In this document: one piece after another, positions 60,646 to 64,000 of the stretch | How positions within the stretch are numbered: position 1 is the stretch's first letter | Layout: every line of letters begins with the position of its first letter | Assembly (NCBI RefSeq): GCF_026559675.1 | Contig: NZ_CP092891.1 | Location: forward strand, 1,612,001-1,676,000 | DNA from: Microbacterium oxydans | GTDB taxonomy: Bacteria; Actinomycetota; Actinomycetes; Actinomycetales; Microbacteriaceae | DNA: 64,000 nucleotides | Reading direction: 5' to 3' | Notes under the pieces: generated by a model | Told to the model about the DNA's origin: nothing | Databases searched by the model: none | Seen by the model: only the letters and a program-made list of their open reading frames with translations | Made by a program: the position numbers and the translations under genes

Positions 60646-61770
60646 ATGGATCTTCTCCGACTCGCAGGTGCACCGGGCGTGGGCAAGTCGACGACGGCAT
60701 GGGCCGCAGCACGGCGCATCGCCGCCGACGGCGTGGCATCCGGTTACATCGACACGGATCAGCTGGGCATATGCTATCCCGCGCCGGACGATGATGCGGA
60801 TCGGTGGGCGCTCAAGGAACGCGCGCTGGCGGCTCTCGCCCACGATTTCCGGCGGGCGGGTGTGGATCGGCTGGTGGTCTCCGGAGTCGCCTGGCCGGAC
60901 GACCCGCCACCCCTGATCGACGGTGTCTCCGTGCGGTCACTGTGGCTCGACGCCTCGGAGGCCACGCGCCGCCGACGCCTCGCCGTTCGGGGGAGCAGCG
61001 AGGAACAGCTCGCGCAGATGCTCTCCGCAGGCACCGCGGAGGCCGCGCGGGTGAACCCTGAGTGGGAGCGCCTCGGCACCGACGGCCTCTCCGCATCGCA
61101 GACCGTCGACGAGGTGCTCGCACGATGGCGGCCGAGCCCACCGATCCCGCTGAGTCCATCGAGCCCACCGGGGGCTCCTCGCGCCGAGGCCGTGCCCGGC
61201 GGGGCACGGCACGCGGGGACGGCGGATCGCGTGCTGTGGATCACCGGTCCGCGATTGGCGGGTGTCTCTCGTATCGGCTGGGAGATCGTGACCCGGGAGT
61301 GGAGCGCGGGGCGGCGCACGGGATTCATCGATCTCGCGCAGCTGTCGTTCGTGTGGAACGTCGACGGGCCGGCGCCCCTGGCGAACCTCGTCGGCCTGCA
61401 CGCGGCGTTCCGTGAGGTCGGTGCCGACCTCTTCGTGATCGTGGCGCCCCTCGATGTCGGACCGGAGGCCGTGCGTGCGGCCCTGCCGGACTCCGAGGTG
61501 TCATTCGTGCGGGTCGTGCCCTCCGCCGCTGATGTCCGCCGGCATGCGCTGTTCCGGCAGCGGGGAGACGGACCGGCCCTCGCCGGCGACGACGTCGTCG
61601 GTGCGCCGGCGGCCGCGGTGGACACCATCCTCCAGACGTCCGACGCGCAATCGTCGTTGCCGCTGCGGGAGCACGAGGTCCCCGTCGTGACGGGAGGTCT
61701 CTCGCCCGGAGAGGCGGCTGCCGCGGTGCGGCGGTCGGCAGAGTGGCCGTCGGATCTGCGGCAGCTCTGA
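60646..61770 (+). CDS. tandem P-loop nucleotide-kinase-like protein
   Basis: A 374-residue protein I cannot name. The N-terminal half is an AAA/nucleotide-kinase-like domain with an intact Walker A, GAPGVGKST (residues 7-15), a GYIDTDQLG strand and an Arg-rich lid (ATRRRRLAVRG). After a Pro/Ser linker, residues about 195-350 repeat the same order: LWITGPRLAGVSRIGWE, GFIDLAQLSFVW, GADLFVIVAPLD and VRRHALFRQRG. The second Walker A has lost the GK[ST]. The gene looks like an internal duplication with one active and one degenerate copy. TATGCT (60633-60638) ends 7 nt before the ATG at 60646, which is preferred over upstream starts. Confidence 0.75.
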   Translation: MDLLRLAGAPGVGKSTTAWAAARRIAADGVASGYIDTDQLGICYPAPDDDADRWALKERALAALAHDFRRAGVDRLVVSGVAWPDDPPPLIDGVSVRSLWLDASEATRRRRLAVRGSSEEQLAQMLSAGTAEAARVNPEWERLGTDGLSASQTVDEVLARWRPSPPIPLSPSSPPGAPRAEAVPGGARHAGTADRVLWITGPRLAGVSRIGWEIVTREWSAGRRTGFIDLAQLSFVWNVDGPAPLANLVGLHAAFREVGADLFVIVAPLDVGPEAVRAALPDSEVSFVRVVPSAADVRRHALFRQRGDGPALAGDDVVGAPAAAVDTILQTSDAQSSLPLREHEVPVVTGGLSPGEAAAAVRRSAEWPSDLRQL

Positions 61771-61859
61771 CCTGGGTGACCGCGGGTGCCCCGGCGCCGA
61801 TTCCGGGAACCGCCCGGTACGCGCCCCGACACCGGAGGCCCGGCGCCGAGGAGGGGACC

Positions 61860-61865
61860 TATATT
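61860..61865 (+). promoter_or_regulatory. -10 hexamer TATATT of the P-type ATPase gene
   Basis: It ends 7 nt before the GTG at 61873, consistent with a leaderless mRNA. No clear -35. Confidence 0.55.
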
Positions 61866-61872
61866 GGGGTCT

Positions 61873-64000
61873 GTGGACGCGACCTCCGACACTCTCTCGA
61901 CCGGTCTCACGGACGCGGAGGTCGCCGAGCGCGTCGCGTCCGGGAAGACGAACGCGTTCGCGGCGGATACGAGCCGGAGCGCGTGGAGCATCGTGCGCGC
62001 GAACGTCTTCACGCTGTTCAACGGGATCGTGTTCGCGTGCTTCCTCGTCCTGTTCCTCGTCGGTCGCTGGCAGGATGCACTCTTCGGGCTCGCCGCCTTC
62101 GCCAACGCGATCATCGGGTGCATCCAGGAGTTCCGCGCGAAGTCCGCCCTCGATCGCCTCGCACTGATGAACGCACCGCGCGCTCTGGTGCGGAGGAACG
62201 GTGCCGAGGCGGAGGTCGCACCGACGGACGTGGTGCTCGATGACGTGCTGGTGTTCCGGGCCGGCGAGCAGGTTCCGGCGGACGCGGTGATCCTCGCGGC
62301 GCGGGGTCTCCAGATCGACGAGTCGATGCTCACCGGCGAGTCGGACCCCGTCGAGAAGCAGCCGGACGACGAGGCGCTGTCCGGTGCGGTGGTCGTGGCA
62401 GGAGAGGGGACTGCACGGGCGATCCGCGTGGGGGCGGACTCCTATGCCAACCGCTTCGCCGGAGAGGCCAAGCGCTTCTCTCTCGTGTCGAGCGAGCTCC
62501 GCTCCTCGGTGAACCGGGTGCTGAAGTGGGTGAGCTGGGTGATCGGGCCGGTCGGGCTGCTCGTCCTGAACGCGCAGATCATCGTCACCGGGGGATACGC
62601 CACGGTGTTCTCCAGCGGCGCCTGGGTGCAGGCGGTGGTGAACACGATCGCCGCGCTGACCGCGATGATCCCGCTCGGCCTGGTGCTCATGACGAGCATC
62701 GCCTTCGCCGTGGGAGCCTCGAGGCTGGCGCGCAGGCAGGTGCTCGTCAACGAGCTCCCCGCCGTCGAGGGGCTGGCACGCGTCGACGTCGTCTGCCTCG
62801 ACAAGACCGGCACCCTCACCGTGGGCGAGATCGGCTTCGACGCCGCTCACGACCTCGCCGGACTCGATGCCGAGCAGGAGCAGAGCGCAGCGGCGGCTCT
62901 GGCCTGGTACGCGGCGTCTCCGGACGCGAACGCGACCGCCCGATCGATGCGCACGGCGTATCCGGTCGCGTCTCCGCTCGTCGTCAGCGGCTACATCCCG
63001 TTCTCCTCCGCACGCAAGTGGAGCGCGGTGTCCTTCACCGGGCTGCCGGGCACCTGGGTGATGGGGGCGCCGGAGATGGTGTTCGGCGACGCCGCGACAT
63101 CGACGGACACCGAGCTCGGACGCACGGTCACCTCGCTCGCGGAGACCGGCCGCCGCACGCTGGTCCTCGGTCACTCGGAGCACGCCCTGTCCGAGGCCGA
63201 CACCGAGGCCGAGCGCCTTCCCGACGGGGTCACGGCGATCATCGTCCTCACCTTCCGCGAGCAGGTGCGCCCGGATGCCGCGCAGACCCTGCAGTACTTC
63301 GCGCGCCAGCAGGTCGGCATCCGCATCATCTCCGGAGACAACCCGCGCACGGTGGCGGCCATCGCCCGCGAGGTCGGCATCGACGTCGCCGAGGGCTTCG
63401 ACGCGCGGCGGCTTCCCGAGGACGACGCCGAGCTCGCAGACGTGCTCGATCGGGAGACGGTGTTCGGGCGGGTCACACCCGAGCAGAAGAAGCGCATGGT
63501 CACCGCGCTGCAGAGCCACGGACACACCGTCGCGATGACCGGTGACGGCGTCAACGACGCCCTGGCCATCAAGGCCGCGGACATCGGCATCGCGATGAAC
63601 TCGGGCTCGCCGGCGACCAAGGCGGTGGCGCGACTGGTGCTGCTGGACGGACAGTTCTCGCACCTGCCGGACGTCGTGGCGGAGGGGCGCCAGGTCATCG
63701 CGAACATCGAGCGCGTGTCGATGCTGTTCCTCAACAAGACGGTGTACGCGACCCTGCTCGCGCTGATCTTCGGCGTGTTCGTGCTGGAGTTCCCGTTCCT
63801 GCCGCGACAGCTGTCGATCACCGACGGGCTCACCATCGGCATCCCGGCGTTCTTCCTCGCGCTCATGCCGAATGCGGCCCGCTACGTCCCGGGATTCCTC
63901 CGCCGCTCGCTGAGCTTCGCGATCCCCTCGGGCATCGTCGTGGCGCTCGGCCTCACCTGGTACACCTTCGTCGCGCGGGGTCTCGGGGCCCATGAGGACC
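61873..64000 (+). CDS. cation-translocating P-type ATPase (CtpE-like), partial at window end
   Basis: At least 709 residues; the gene runs past the window. The actuator has MLTGESD, the phosphorylation site is Asp310 in CLDKTGTLT and the hinge is MTGDGVNDA. TM4 carries MIPLGLVLMTS in place of the PEGL of P2 pumps. Calcium pump CtpE and related HAD-IC ATPases are the nearest family. In the nucleotide-binding domain the usual KGAPE reads VMGAPEM, so the canonical Lys is Met. The start GTG 61873 sits 7 nt after TATATT. The missing part should be the last membrane helices. Confidence 0.9.
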   Translation, partial: MDATSDTLSTGLTDAEVAERVASGKTNAFAADTSRSAWSIVRANVFTLFNGIVFACFLVLFLVGRWQDALFGLAAFANAIIGCIQEFRAKSALDRLALMNAPRALVRRNGAEAEVAPTDVVLDDVLVFRAGEQVPADAVILAARGLQIDESMLTGESDPVEKQPDDEALSGAVVVAGEGTARAIRVGADSYANRFAGEAKRFSLVSSELRSSVNRVLKWVSWVIGPVGLLVLNAQIIVTGGYATVFSSGAWVQAVVNTIAALTAMIPLGLVLMTSIAFAVGASRLARRQVLVNELPAVEGLARVDVVCLDKTGTLTVGEIGFDAAHDLAGLDAEQEQSAAAALAWYAASPDANATARSMRTAYPVASPLVVSGYIPFSSARKWSAVSFTGLPGTWVMGAPEMVFGDAATSTDTELGRTVTSLAETGRRTLVLGHSEHALSEADTEAERLPDGVTAIIVLTFREQVRPDAAQTLQYFARQQVGIRIISGDNPRTVAAIAREVGIDVAEGFDARRLPEDDAELADVLDRETVFGRVTPEQKKRMVTALQSHGHTVAMTGDGVNDALAIKAADIGIAMNSGSPATKAVARLVLLDGQFSHLPDVVAEGRQVIANIERVSMLFLNKTVYATLLALIFGVFVLEFPFLPRQLSITDGLTIGIPAFFLALMPNAARYVPGFLRRSLSFAIPSGIVVALGLTWYTFVARGLGAHED

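Overview
This window is a stretch of high-GC actinobacterial chromosome. Gene content, codon use and order (rpsO, pnp, dapB, thyA-folA, dapA-rnj-ftsK-pgsA-cinA-clgR-recA-recX-miaB-miaA-dapF-hflX, ssrA) point to the family Microbacteriaceae, most likely Microbacterium. That is inference from family knowledge, not a database match. Genes are tightly packed. I saw no insertion sequence, prophage, CRISPR array, tRNA gene or rRNA gene. The only structural RNAs recognised are tmRNA and a long leader RNA in front of pnp.

Layout. 1-2.4 kb: a YceI-like protein, an MFS exporter and rpsO. 2.4-13 kb: a probable catabolic/uptake locus. It has a leftward operon (oligopeptide-type ABC importer permease, lipoprotein, permease and two ATPases, then a cytosine-deaminase-like amidohydrolase and a CynX-type MFS permease). 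A rightward pair encodes a second amidohydrolase-fold protein and a GntR/FCD regulator. Three copies of a GGTATCC/GGATACC-type operator lie in the divergent promoter region. 13-15.4 kb: a membrane protein with a winged-helix regulator, and a 2OG-Fe(II) oxygenase. 15.5-19.1 kb: the ferrous/ferric iron uptake operon efeUOB under a DtxR/IdeR-type box. 19.1-24.5 kb: a serine hydrolase, an acyltransferase, a two-component flavin monooxygenase pair and a BBE-like flavin oxidase. 24.5-28.1 kb: a CitA/DcuS-type two-component system divergent from a dctA C4-dicarboxylate symporter. 28.1-32.4 kb: a DUF5302 protein, DedA, a glycosyltransferase-SGNH hydrolase fusion and UDP-glucose dehydrogenase. 32.4-40.9 kb: pnp with its leader RNA, an aldo/keto-reductase-like protein without its catalytic tetrad, a histidine phosphatase, a patatin, dapB, OsmC and a DUF4395-thioredoxin pair. 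41-60 kb: the housekeeping backbone (nucleotide and lysine synthesis, RNA decay, division, SOS, tRNA modification). 60-64 kb: ssrA, a duplicated P-loop protein and a P-type ATPase running off the end.

Two patterns cross the whole window. First, nearly twenty genes on both strands have a TANNNT -10 hexamer ending exactly 6-7 nt before the start codon, the signature of leaderless mRNAs. It also settles several start codons and exposes a 7-codon leaderless ORF coupled to the MFS gene at 1890. Second, convergent gene pairs are often separated by compact inverted repeats that contain one or both stop codons.

The genes most likely to hold undescribed biology are the 2.4-13 kb importer/amidohydrolase locus with its operators, the tetrad-less aldo/keto reductase at 35.3 kb, the glycosyltransferase-SGNH fusion at 29.1 kb, and the duplicated P-loop protein at 60.6 kb.
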